A stretch of DNA of 64,000 bases, from positions 372,001-436,000 of the forward strand of contig MU839841.1 of assembly GCA_030411725.1 (NCBI GenBank), read 5' to 3'. Under the pieces are notes generated by a model. That model was not told the DNA's origin and ran no database searches. It saw only the letters and a program-made list of their open reading frames with translations. Every line of letters starts with the position of its first letter. Positions within the stretch are counted from its first letter, which is position 1. Of this stretch, positions 22,972-34,948 are shown piece after piece. The position numbers and the translations under genes are program-made. The stretch is from Echria macrotheca (taxonomy: Eukaryota > Ascomycota > Sordariomycetes > Sordariales > Schizotheciaceae).

Positions 22972-24777
22972 TCAGCCCGCCATCGTCGACTCCGTCTTAA
23001 CCATGGCGACCGGCGGAGCATTTGGCATCTCGCTGTCCCCTTCGGGAATGCGCGAGAGTCCCCCCATCCCGTGCGACATGGCCTTGCTAAGCTGGTTTTG
23101 ATGAATCCGAAGCTTCTCGGTCAGGCGAACAACAGCGAGATACTCGTTCTGGTCAACAAACCCGCTTGCACTCTGGATGAACGAGAGCAGGGTATCGGCA
23201 GCCTTCCGAGCGTCTTCTTGCGTAGGAGAGCTCGGAGACGACCCTACGGCGCTTGCCGTCGCTGAATTCGCGGCCCGACCCGTCATGCTGCTGTTACTGC
23301 TGCTGTGGCGGAGCTGCGGCGATGTCACCGTCGAGTTGAGACTGAAAGGCGGCCCATTGACCTCGTTCGCGGGCGACTCCAACGCCGAAGACGGCGCGGT
23401 CGAGGAAACATGATACTTGGGCGTAAGAGGTTCCGTCGATTGCGCCTGGTTCATATACTCGAGGTCCAAGGTGGGAAACGTCTGGCTCCGCGGTCGCTGG
23501 AAATTCGAGGCAGGGCCGCCCAAAGGAGCCATCTGTCTGTTGTGGTCCGTGAGAAAACCGCCGACATTCGGGTCGGGCGAGAAGTTGAACGAGGCTGTAG
23601 GACTCAATGCGCTCCCTGAAAACGACGACGCTGCCGTGTCAGTAAAAGCACTCGACAGAGAAGTGGTGCTTTGCGAGTTGGCATGCTTGTAGGCACCCGT
23701 CGGAGAGTTGAAGTCCATGAAATTACCGATGCTGTCCTTATCCTCCTCACTCCGGTTCGCCGAGAGCGGTGAAGGAGACAGGTGAGCAGAAGGAGAAGCT
23801 GGGGAGATGGCGCTCGAAGGCTGCGAGGCGCTCAGCGATGGCGAAGCACGGGCGCTATCGGGAATGTTAGTCTCAGATGCTCGGCGCATCAATCTTCCTT
23901 GGCCTATGTTGTGCTTGACCATGAACTTGTCGAGCCAGGCAGAGTTGGTCTTGCTGTAGCTGTCGTTGGCGGAGCCCATCGTCGACGAGAACTTGTGCGC
24001 CTTCTCCTTCAGATCTTCGCCAGTCACGGCGATGCCCCGTTTCTGGGCGTTCTTTAGATAGTTGGTGAGGGCCTTTTCGATGTCTACCCCTTTGCCCTTG
24101 CTGCGTTTGATGGGAGAGCTGCTCCTATCCTCCTGGCCAAGGTATTTCTCCTTGTGGCGCAAGACCTTGGATACGGTACTGACGACTGCGTTAGACTGGA
24201 TACCATGACGAGGCGGGCACTGCAACCACGTCTTCGTCTCTTACCTTCTTTCGACACCAAAACGAGCCCCGATATCCGTCTGCTTAACGCCGGGATGCTC
24301 CTCAGCATACTGGCACATGGCTCGTCGGTCCTCGTCGGTCAGTGTCTTCCTCGGTTGCGTCTGAATTGCAGGCAGCTTGGAGGGCTTCAGCGGCGCAGTC
24401 ACGGGGGGTATCGTCATGGGTGCGGAATGCTGTCCATAGTTGTTTGGGTTCGTTAGCATGCTCGGCCATGTCGCATGGGGCATCATGAGCATCGGAAGCT
24501 GCGCATGAGTAGTCTGAGGGTGTTGAGGAGCAGGCGGCGGCGGCATCCGGCTCAGGGATTCCGAGGGTAGTCCATGGGTCGTCGGAGCAAGACCGTGGTT
24601 TGAAGACAGCCCGTGTGTGGTGATGGGCGGCATGTAGCCATATTGTCCCCCGTAGTCGGGCATCGACGTCTGGTGGTATGAGTTCATGTCTACCCAGCTC
24701 TCGTTACTATATGAGTTGTCCGGGGCGAGGTGAGCGTCCTGGTCCATGGCCGTCGTGGCAATGATCTGGTTATGCAT
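22972..24777 (-). CDS. CENP-B/pipsqueak-type HTH DNA-binding protein (probable transcription regulator)
   Basis: Two exons, 24245-24777 and 22972-24178, with a 66-nt intron (24179-24244) give 579 residues. After a His/Pro/Gln/Ser-rich N terminus, residues about 143-195 form an N-terminal CENP-B/psq helix-turn-helix (RKTLTDEDRRAMCQYAEEHP, then DIGARFGVERSTVSKVLRHK). The splice falls inside the recognition helix (ER/STVSKV). Residues about 205-275 form a CENPB-type second HTH (VDIEKALTNYLKNAQKRGI, NSAWLDKFMVKHNI). The remaining 300 residues are Ser/Ala/Pro-rich, ending with a helical segment (VDQNEYLAVVRLTEKLRIHQ). No DDE transposase domain follows, so this is a domesticated regulator rather than a transposase. 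I cannot assign an ortholog name. About 8 kb upstream lacks genes, suggesting complex regulation. Confidence 0.85.
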
Positions 24778-27527
24778 CCTGGCGGTTGATTCCAGTCGAC
24801 GCGAGACCGGGGCAAGAGAAGGCGGCGGTCCGTCGGCGGCTGCTGTTGGGTAAGCAGGAGGTCAGGCAGAAAAGCACTGGCCAGCACGGCGGCGGGGAAG
24901 GTGTTGAGGTCGTCCGAAAGGGCACGAGTGGTTACTGCGCCCGAGCCCACTGTGTCGGGGGGGAGGCAGACCAAGCCTTCTAGCAACTCGGGTCGCGGGG
25001 GGAACAAGCCGGTCAGGTATGGGGTGCGCAATACCGACTCAGGAGACAACCTGCATGATACAACGGACCAATTGGTGCCTGAGGTCGAGTATGCAAGGCG
25101 GTCTGGCCGTGGACGAAGTTCGAATGTGTGTAAGTCTGGGAAAGGCCGGAAGCTGTGTCGCACTGGAGCTGCAGCAGCGTTGCAGGGTGGCCGCTCGGCA
25201 GGTCTCCCCCCTCGAGAAGCGCGGGTCAAGAGTGCAGGTCCGGGGACAGAGGAGCGCGTGTCGAGATAACCGTAGCCGCCTTTGTCGACGACGGGACGCA
25301 CCCCCTGGGAACGACAAATACACGGGACAACAACACGGCTCACCACGCTCTTGGGTCTCTAGTTGTTCTCGTCGTCTTTCGTCTACCCGGGAGCTGTCGG
25401 CACGGCCGGGAGGAGATGCTGGGTGGGTACCCGGGACTCGGAGGCCGAAGGAGCGTTCGTCGTCGACGACATCAACGAGCCGAGTTGAGCAGCAGCGGTA
25501 GCCGTCGTGAGTGAGGGAGGCCCGACGAAGGGTCCGGGAGACGCAGCAGCATCCGCAGAAGCAAGTAGCGGCAGCAAACAAGTCGAGATCTACCAGTAAG
25601 ACGACAGTCGGCTGCAGAGCAGGCGCCGCAATGCAGTCCGACGTCTGCTGGAGCTGGGTTGAGATAAGTCAGACGCACAGAAGACCGGGCATCTGATGGA
25701 CGGCCGCGCCCGGGCTACCTGTTACTGTTATGTAGGTAGGCAACTTGAATAGCTAGGCCGCAAGCATGTTTGTAGGTCCTCGCAAGGGCCAGGGGCACAG
25801 GTTCTTTTTGTGGAGGGGGGAGAGAGGAGACCGGGGTGAGGTTAGGGGGGTGTGGGAGGGGTGTGTTCGACGCGACGGAGGTCGAGAGAGAGAGAGCAGA
25901 CCAGAAGGCGAGCACGTCGGAGAAGACCAGGACCAGGGCACCGACGAGGGAGTGGCAGCAAGCGGGCCACAGCAACAAGAGAGGGGAGGAGGCGACGGAT
26001 GAATTGAGGTCTGGTCTGGTAAGCCCCAGCGGCGCCCTGGCAGCCACGGGGGAAGGGGGGAGGGGGGGGGAGAGGAGTGAGTCTGACTGACAGCCGGATC
26101 GGCCAAAGAGGGCAGGGCTGGCGACGAGGCCTTGTCGTCGACGGGGATGCACCAGTGGAGGGAATCAATGCTAACGTTATTTAGCGTCGACCTCCCACAC
26201 CCGCGCCGAGCATGGAGTGCTGCTGTCTGTGGACGAAGGCGTGGAGTACCCAGGTACCGGCAAGGGCTCTCGAGCAAAAAGCAACGTCAGCATGCTCTTT
26301 GGCCGTGGCCGTTTTGGCGATGGACAGGGACCGGATCGGGCCTTGGAGACAGGATCCATGATGATGATGGACATCGGCATGCCTAGCAGTCGGCCTAGTG
26401 TATTTCCGTAGTCGGGGGCGCGGCTGACGGACAGCGAGTGGCAGCCGCTCCGGGGCGCATCACAGGCGGTGAGCAGCAACAGGAGTGGTCGAGTGGTTAC
26501 TGTGTTAAAAAGTGGGAGAGGAATTTGGTGGAGTGGAGGGGCCAACTACCGTTGTTACCGCCCTCAGCATGGCATTTGCTGGCAGTTGTGGCCCGACCGA
26601 CAGGCGCCAGACAGGCAGACAGACTGCAGCTTCCGCATCTGCTGGGAACACTGGGAGCACTCAGCTACACCTGCCGTGTCTATTTGCCTCGCCTTCCCGG
26701 ATGGCGAAAAAAGCAACTTCAATTTCCATTTTCAAATCCATAATCCATTCCATATCCATTATTACACATCTCGAGCGGCCGTTATCAATCGCCGCCCTCG
26801 CCTCAGCTCCTATCAATAGCATGCCAGACGGAGCACTGCGACAATAGTTGCCCCCGGTATTGACGGCAGAGGCTGCGGCGCGCGAATCAAAGCGGCGCGG
26901 GCAACCTCTGGCCGCCGTTTGGCTGGTGGCCGGCTGTCGTGACCTGTGCCTGCGGTTCACGATTCGGGGCCCATGACGAGGGCTCCCATCCCCATCCCCA
27001 TCCCCCAGATTTTTGCATTTTAGCTCGCTGCCCTCGCAGGGGTCCCGCCGCACTGGCCGGAAAGGGTTCCATGCTTGCAGCAGCGAGAAGGATGGTGGTG
27101 AGGAGAGGTGTAGCGTAGAGTACGGATCCGTAAACCGTAGGGGGTGCTAACCTCGAGAGGTGAGTGGTGTGTGCTCGCGGTGTGTGTGGCCGCTGCAGCG
27201 AGTGGCCCACCCGGTGCTGTCAAGCAGGCCAACGGGGCCGGGGCCTTGCCGTCTCATAGGGCCGTTCCTGGCAGCGATGCATTCTGCCAATGCACCCGAT
27301 CCCGTCCGCAGTCTTGGAAGTCTCCAGCACGATAACGCCGCCGCGTCGTCTCGGTGCCGTCTGGCTGCGTCGCCCGAGGATGAGAATATCGCAGTCGGCC
27401 GCCGTCGAAGCGTCCCGAGACACACCCTCTTTGGCCGAACCCTGGGCCAGCAGCCCCCCCATCCGCAATATCTCATCTGCAATCTCGGGCCCGGCCTGGC
27501 CTGGCGTCTGGCGCTCCCAAACGCAGG

Positions 27528-27550
27528 CGCAGGCGCAGGCGCGGGCGCAG
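27528..27550. repeat. GCAGGC tandem repeat
   Basis: About four copies of a GCAGGC/GCGGGC hexamer in the gene-poor region. No coding context is supported. Confidence 0.7.
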
Positions 27551-30500
27551 AGCCAGCTGGCGGCTGAACCGCCGCTGACGACTTCCAACAGCAAAAAAGC
27601 GTGTCGGGCCTCGCCCTGAACTGGCCCCTTCCGTCGACTTGCCGCAGGTGCCGCAACAGAAACTGGAATTGAGATGGGCACAGAAGAGCAAGGGCGTACC
27701 CCAGCCCCGATTAACTATCGCCTAAACCAAAGCTCAAGGGGGAAAGACGGGGGAGGGGGGTCCTGGGCTGTCAGATCGCGTCTCCGCCTCGAGGACGGCG
27801 GATTAGTTAACCGCGACAAGACAATGGCGCGTTGACCTCAGACAACCACTGCCGGAGCCTCGCCCACGGAGGATCGCGGCACTCGTCGGGATAATCAATT
27901 CAGGTGTCGCTTGCGCAGCGGGAAGGGTCCCCCGGCTTACAAACCCCTTTCCGCGGCGCACTGGTATGGGCCGTGGAATATTCTGCGTGAGGCCCTTCAA
28001 CGGTCCCTTTCGCCAGCGCGGGCCCTACACGTATCTTCAACGCCAACACTCGGTCCAGCCACGCTCGGAACGCTGGCGAGAGGGCTCGACCGATGGGGCG
28101 GACAGCCAGACAAGGTGAGCAGGGCGTGCCTGTTCCGTACCCGAGTCCGACCGCTGCGGGCCGCGTGAAGGCCAGCAAATGACCAACGAGATTTAACTTG
28201 TTAGCCTTGCTCGTCACTGCACTAAACCCAGCCCATCGAACGAGATCGATCCTCGTTGTCAAATCTCTTTGCGCCATTCCGCCCAGACGATCGGAAGCCC
28301 CCGCCCTGGTCGAATCTCATATCGCCGGTCATCGGTGCTCCTCTGTTGACTCCCAGACTCTCCCCGCAGCCACCGACAAGACAAGCCGGTGGGCCTTCTC
28401 TCCCCCCCGCTTCCACGCACTTTTCCAGTCACCTTGGCTGCCAAAAGGTGGTGAATGGGTTGAGAGCTGCAACTCGCCCAACTTATCTCGCGGGGTCTGT
28501 TACGGATATCGTCCAACGGCGTTGGAGGAGGACGGACCAGGATTGTCATTGGGCATAATTTCCGGGCTGGGGTCGATTTGTTGCGCGCCGTCATTGGGCA
28601 GAAAAGCCGTGTCGACGAGAGGCCCAAGCGAAACAGCAGCCCGTGGCCGGACTGGGTTCCCACTGGTCGGTTGCTGCCCGATGGCCGACAACCCCATTGT
28701 TTGACGGCTGGCGGAATCCTGGAGGAGTCATCTGGATCCGTGTTAGCGCCGATATCCCCAGCGAATTGCGTCAAGCCTCCAGCGAACGCCATCTCTCAAT
28801 GGAGCGGCGCAGGCGGTTGAGAGACGAGACTGAGGTCGTCGAACGGTGAGTCTTGCAGCAAGCTCGCGTCTGGAGGAGGGGTCATCGGATGCCGAAGTAG
28901 CGTCCACATGACAAAGTCATCAAGACGAAACCAGCCGTCTATCCACCAGACTGCACCTCTCTGAGGCTCATGATGCCTTCAACCGGCCCACGCGAATCTC
29001 ACGACAACCAATTACTCTCGAGAAGCCCGTTGGAGTTGGATCGGCGGCAAGATTTTTGCTGGAGCCTTCAATATATGGCCCGCAGCTACCAAATACCTCA
29101 GCGTACCGAACGCTTCCCTCTGCCACCCATTGCCCTGTTGACAGGAATGACGATATTGAGGTGTGTAGCTTTGGATGGAGCACCATTGCATCGCCATGGC
29201 CAACCATGAACCACTTGCGGTTTGAAGCGGCCTTCGACCGGCCACTCTCTGACGACGAGATCAGACGAATTTCCGCTCTCAGGTCTTTTATCCTGCCCCC
29301 CACCAAAGCAACACACACCTTCAACCTTGCCGGTGGTTTTGTCGGTTTATCCCTGTTCAGTCCGGTAGCATTGCAACAGCAGCGGCGTCGACGACTTTGG
29401 AATGCCATGTCTGTGCTTTTTTGATTGTAGATATACCTATATGCAATTGCAACGCTGGGTCGTTGCAACTGTCCCCCATCATTATCACCCATGGTTTCGC
29501 CGCATCGTTTAACGGGTATTAATGAGCGGTACGGTCGATAGTTCTCGCCAGGGCGAACGGACGGGAAGCCGCGCGGAAAATCGGAGGTAGGTTTCCTCAA
29601 ATGGTTGTAGCCTCCGTCAAAAGTCTCCTTTCACGTCGGTGTTTTTTTGATGTGGTCTTTTACACATACACTACAACCAACCCCTTTCCCATGCGATTGG
29701 CGGCTGAGATCACGACATTGGAGAAGGTAAGGATTTCTTTCTCCCCGAACAGCTTTTTTGCTTGGCCGTTTGCAGCTGGCTGCCGGCTGCTCGCGATTCC
29801 TCCTCGGGACCGGGTTTTTTTCTTCTCTTGTTTGCGAGGTGAGTGCGCGAAACAGCTCCTCCTCGAAGCAAGGGTGTCGGGCGGCAAGAGAAAGCTTCTG
29901 AAAGGTCCGAAAGGAGGGGCGGTGGGCGCGCGGCGCGCCAGACCTCTCAAAAAGAGGCAAGCCGAAGAAGGCGGCGCTCCAACAAGTCTCTCTCTCTGTC
30001 TGGAGCACAGAACATTTTGCGTGTTACTCGTACACTATCCTCTCTGGCATCCGACGACAAGAAGACCCAACAGCAGCTTTTCTCGTTTCATCAGGGGAAT
30101 GCGGATGCGCAAGAAGAGGCCCGCTTTTAGTTATCCCCGATACGGACTGTGCGAGCCAGGAAGGTATTTATCGACTGCCTGTTTGGTACCTTTCCCATTC
30201 GAGACTGCAACTCGATCTCCTCTCTCCGTATCCGGAGTGCTCTTCAACAAGGGAGCTCTAGGCCAAAGTGGCGAGCGCAGTCATCAACCTGTCAGGGACT
30301 CAGGGCGTAAACTGTAAACTATGGCGCTATCATGCAGAGAATGTTTGCCGCAGGGCGATGGAACCTTTTTTGGGGCGGCGCGATCGACTGCTGTTGCTGC
30401 AAGGAGAACAGGCACAGGGACGCACCACGCATTCCTCAACTTTCTGGTCTGTGGTTCGGCATTCAAGAAGCAGCAACAGCTGCCAGCAGCAAGGCCCTGC

Positions 30501-31959
30501 AAGGGTGTGACCCGAACTTTGATCTCAAACGGACCTGCACACGCCTTCCTGTGCAAGCGGGTCGACTCAACAGGCCGCATGGCCTCGAGAGCAGCGCATG
30601 GCCGCATGGCCATGTTCGGTATTGTTAATGTCTTGGCGGGACCCTTCCTTGGGTGGTGGTTGCTTTGCGACCGACCAACAAGCGCCTTGTGTTCGCTCCT
30701 TTTTTTGCCCCCAAGTTGATCGCCAGACCACTGCAGACCACACCCCCGAACCCGAACCGAACTGGACTTGGCTAGTTAGACCGGAATGCGACCTAGATGT
30801 AAGTTTACGTTAGTTAGGCCGAGCATGTCAAAGTTGGGTGCCATTACAACTCGGCTATCTCTCGTTTTCGATCACTTGACATGACCGCCAAACACGGGGA
30901 GACTTAGAAATCTCCGGGGCCTCGGTCGACGATGATGATGAATGAGACAAGGTCTCGGCACCCGATTGTCTGTCTCTCCAAGACGAAATGCAGGATGAAG
31001 CCCAACAACTAGCGCCGCACTTTATTTTTTTCTCGATCCCCCCCCCCCTCCCTTCCCAGGAAAAAAAACGCCATTGACGAACAAAGAAGAAACATGTCCC
31101 AATGGATGGATGCATGGCATGAAGCATGAGCATGGCATAGCATACCGTGGGGAAAAACACACACGCGCAACAAGTTGACGACAAAGCGATACGGAGTAAA
31201 CGCCCTTTCCACTCCCCACCCCACCCCTTTTTTTTTCCCGGTTCATTCCTCGAATCGAGCGTAACCCCCTTTTTTTCCCAACAACCACACACACATATAT
31301 TAAGCGCTGGTGTGTTTTTTCTCCCATTATTCCCTCGTGGGGCCTTCTGGCATGAGTGTGTGTGCGGTGTGTGTGCCGTGGGAGAAAATCGCCGGCTATC
31401 TGTCGTGTGTGTGTGATAATGCTCGGTACCTGACATGTCGATTGCATATGCGCCGCTCTCTCTCTCTCTCCCGCCTTTGGTGAGGATGGATATCACGCAC
31501 ACGTATGTACATTTGCACATCGTCCCTTCCTTCTTACTTAACCTCTGTGTGCGTGCGAGACTTGAGTTGCCACCACTCTCGAGAGAGGAGAGAGAGAGAA
31601 AACAGACATTCGAGAAAAACATGTGAATATGTGCGATCGCGGCTCGAACGATGTGTCTGGTTCTGGCTCTGGCTCGGCAGGTATCTTGTAAGACAATATC
31701 TCCGGGTGTCACTGAGTATGTACGTATACTAGGTAGACCTCCAGCGGGTTCTTGAAAGATGATCCGGACCAGAACAACACAATAAACATCTGAATATCTA
31801 CCTCACGTATCGTGCTGCTTATCTAGGTACCTACACAAGCCTACCGCGCACGAGGATATCCATGTTGACCTTATATCGGAACATCTCACTCATCATCCGG
31901 CATAGTTAGGTACGGCAAGATGGTGATAGCTTCGAGGGCGAAAAGAGAGATTACTAGTA

Positions 31960-32048
31960 GTACCTACCTACCTAACCCAGAGACCAGAGAGACAGACACA
32001 TCTAGCCCATCGTCCGGACAAGATCGACACTAACTAACTAACTACCTA
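31960..32048. repeat. Tetranucleotide ACCT and ACTA tracts
   Basis: Short runs of TACCTACCTACC and ACTAACTAACTAACTACC flank 31960-32048. Several similar TAGGTACCTA-type motifs occur nearby in the gene-poor region. Confidence 0.7.
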
Positions 32049-33027
32049 GTTTTCTCCCGGCCCCGTTGCGCTGGCAAGGCGGCGAGGGTCTAGAAAGAAA
32101 GAACCAGGTCATGAATATACAATTGAGCGAGCGAGAGAGAAACACACTGGTCCACTCCCTCTATCCCTCCCTCCTCCCTTACCCGTCCTCCGTAGACAGA
32201 GAAAAAGGGAAGGCAGGAAGAGAAGAAGAGCCACCCACCCAAGAAAAAAGACACTCCACTCACACTACCTTCCCGCTTGCTCTCGGCCAGGAGAGCGGGC
32301 GAGAGAAACCAAAAGGGGACAAAGCCGACCTTCAAGCTCGGTTGAGAAGGTGGAGGACATCGATCAAGGGAGACAAGATAACCGGGGCGCGCAGCTGGCC
32401 AGCAAATACCACTCGTCGATTTCATGATATGTACATGGCAAATCACGGCGTCAAGACTTCCTATCGGGTATTTTCCCCCTTCTCTCCACCACCGTGCCAT
32501 CCGCCATCGAACGCCGACCAACCAGACACCCTGTATTGCATCAAAACGAGAGAGCCTCTATAAGCCTCATTCATTCCTTCACACTGCAGCCGTCCGTCGT
32601 CACGCGGAACGCACGAGCATGTCGATTTCCCACGATGCTGTACTGCGTATGGTCCATGGTCCATGGTCCCTTCCGTCGCTCCTCTCTCCCCGGAAGGGTG
32701 GTGGTAGGTCAGGCTATTCTCCATGGGTCCAACCTTGCTCGCTTCTTTCACCTCCCTTAATTTAGCAAGCCATCCAAGTTCCTAGTGGACGACGGGATGG
32801 TCCCCGCAGTGAGTCCGGTTCCGTAAGGTGATGCCTAGTGTTCCGGCCTATCAACGATCTCTGGCCGTGGGTGCGGGTCTCCGGTGCTCTCCGTTGATTG
32901 ACTGGGCCGGCCCGCACACACCAGCCCGCAAAAAACATGGGGGGCGTGGCGGAGGGGAGAAGGAAGGAATGCCAAAAGAACGGACCCCATCACCAACTAA
33001 ACGGAAGTCTCATCTCGGCTGTGTATT

Positions 33028-34948
33028 TTATCGCTTGATGATCGTGACTGGAGTGACGGCGAGCGAAGGACGCATCGTTAGCAAATCCCAACACGACCCA
33101 TGAGACATAGCCATCAATAGTGTCAAGGGCGCAGCAACAAAGGGGGAAGCATGGCGAGTAGATGGACAGGTGGATTCAGGAACCGAACGTACCAATATCT
33201 TCATCGGCGAGCTCGTGGGAAAGTCCGACTCTTTGCGGCTGGTGCTTGACAGACTTGCCGTAAACGATCGCCACCTTGAATTGCTCGAGGATACTTCGAT
33301 GGATGGCATTACACTGAGAACCCGCTCGTTAGTCTTGTCACCGGACGAACAGAGCAGGCCAGCAATCGGCCGCTCCTTCGGCATCACTATCTTACAAAGT
33401 CCTCGACGGTGCATTTCGTCGACCGAAGCACGACCGGAGCCGAGTAATCGGGCAGTCTTCCCTTCGGCTTGGTGTATACTCGTACGAGATTCAACTTGTC
33501 CCACCTAGGTTGCTGTTAGCTCCGAGGCCTGTCCTAACCATGCCCGACAGCCCAGGCCGATGATCGGGAGACCCAGAACGTCACAAAAGAGTCTGGGAGA
33601 GTCTGGCCCTCGATCCTGCGCTACGAAGCTGTCCAAAAGATAGCCCGAGGCACAATCACAAAGGGGCAGCGCGTGACAGGTTGGCTCTACAACGCTGTCA
33701 CGTCCTCCTGATCCCTCAAGTCGCGATAGGAGAGCCACAGATCACTTACATTGCTTCCATTAGCTCATCGATATTCCAGCCGTGCTCCGAGCTAATGGGA
33801 ACGGCATTTGGAATCCTGTAGAGCAGATCGAGCTCCTCAATGCTGATGCTATCGATCTTATTGAGGACATAGATGACGGGGATGTAGCTCCGACTCTTGG
33901 CCTCGAGAATGTCGATCAGGTCGTCGATGGTCGCATCGCATCGGATCGCAATGTCAGCGGAGCTGATCTTGTACCTGCTTCGAGTCAGCTGCCACGCTGC
34001 CTCAACCCTAACCACGTTTCGATGCTCCAGCCTACAGGCCGACAGTGGTGGAGATCAACTCACTCGCTCATGACGGCCCGGATCTCATCATGGTCGATAT
34101 TCGTCAGCGGCACTGTGCTGGTAATGTTCAACCCTCCTTTGTCTTTCTTCTTGAACGTGATATTTGGTGGTTCTTTGTTGATTCGGATGCCAAACCCTTC
34201 CAGTTCCGCCTCGATTACCCGCTTGTCTGTCAACGGCTTGTTGACATCGAGCACGATAAATATGAGATGGCACGTCTTCGCCACGGCAATGACTTGCCGA
34301 CCTCGACCTCGTCCGTCTTTCGCACCCTCAATAATACCCGGCAAATCGATCATCTGGAGTGGAGCGCCTGGATGGGAGACCACGCATATCAGAACATCGC
34401 TCCGCCCCAGCATACCAGTTTGTTCGTGGGAAGGGAGACCCACCGTTATACACCACCTGCCCTGGCACGCTCGTGAGGGTAGTGAACTCGTATGCTGCCG
34501 CTTCCGAGTGCTGGCCCGTGAGCCTGCTCATCAGGGTGCTCTTGCCGACCGAGGGGAAGCCGATGAAACCAACACTGGCAACACCTGTACGCGCAACGTC
34601 GAAGCCGGCGCCGCCTCCGCCGCCGCCGCCCGATGGAGTGAGGAGCTCGCGCTTGAGCTTTGCAAGCTTCGCCTTGAGCTGGCCTAGATGGTACGACGTC
34701 GCTTTATTCTTCTGGGTCCGAGCCATCTACAGCGGGAAACAGACCGTGAGCACCACTATTCTGGAATAAAAGGGTTCGGCTGGGAGGCCAAAAGCAATAC
34801 CACGTACCTCGGTCTCAATCTCCTTGATCTATTGCCATGGGCCGTTGTCGCCAGAGGGCGCACACAAGTCAGCGATGCGTCCTCACTCGACGCCTATCTT
34901 CGGCATGCTTGCGGGAGGAACCCATACCTTGTCTACTGTGGTCGCCAT
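33028..34948 (-). CDS. RBG1: DRG1-type developmentally regulated GTP-binding protein (RBG1)
   Basis: Eight exons give 367 residues, exactly the DRG1 family length: 34928-34948, 34808-34828, 34444-34726, 34064-34367, 33750-33974, 33396-33504, 33193-33313 and 33028-33047. DRG/Rbg GTPases bind ribosomes and, with a Tma46/DFRP1 partner, support translation elongation under stress. The G1 motif GFPSVGKST is at about 70-78. EFTTLTSVPG (G2), DLPG (G3) and NKID (G4) follow. The C-terminal TGS domain includes LVRVYTKPKGRLPDYSAPVV and ends DEDIVTIIKR. The first two exons are 21 nt each and encode MATTVDK and IKEIETE; the last is 20 nt. Every junction is forced by the conserved sequence. Introns range from 76 to 245 nt. 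Confidence 0.95.

Larger units (their letters stand above)
24778..33027. other. 8.2 kb gene-poor region upstream of the CENP-B-type regulator
   Basis: No open frame here resembles a known family, and I could not assemble a convincing multi-exon gene on either strand. The longest frames are 28968-29600 (minus), 29601-30317 (plus) and 30855-31712 (minus); all look like low-complexity chance frames. The region is compositionally mixed: purine-rich 25.8-26.1 kb, GC-rich 27-28 kb, and polypyrimidine/GT-rich tracts with ACCTACCTA-type repeats at 30.9-32.3 kb. It lies 5' of the minus-strand regulator and 3' of DRG1, so the likeliest content is extended promoter and 5' leader, possibly with noncoding RNA. 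Confidence 0.5.

Noticed and set aside
28968..29600. 210-codon minus-strand open frame in the gene-poor region
   Set aside because: The composition lacks hydrophobic periodicity or any known motif. It cannot be supported without expression or homology data.
29601..30317. 238-codon plus-strand open frame
   Set aside because: Basic, low-complexity reading through pyrimidine-rich DNA; no family resemblance.
30855..31712. 285-codon minus-strand open frame with Cys-rich and hydrophobic patches
   Set aside because: It reads through GT and poly-C/poly-T tracts, which easily give long frames. No protein signature.
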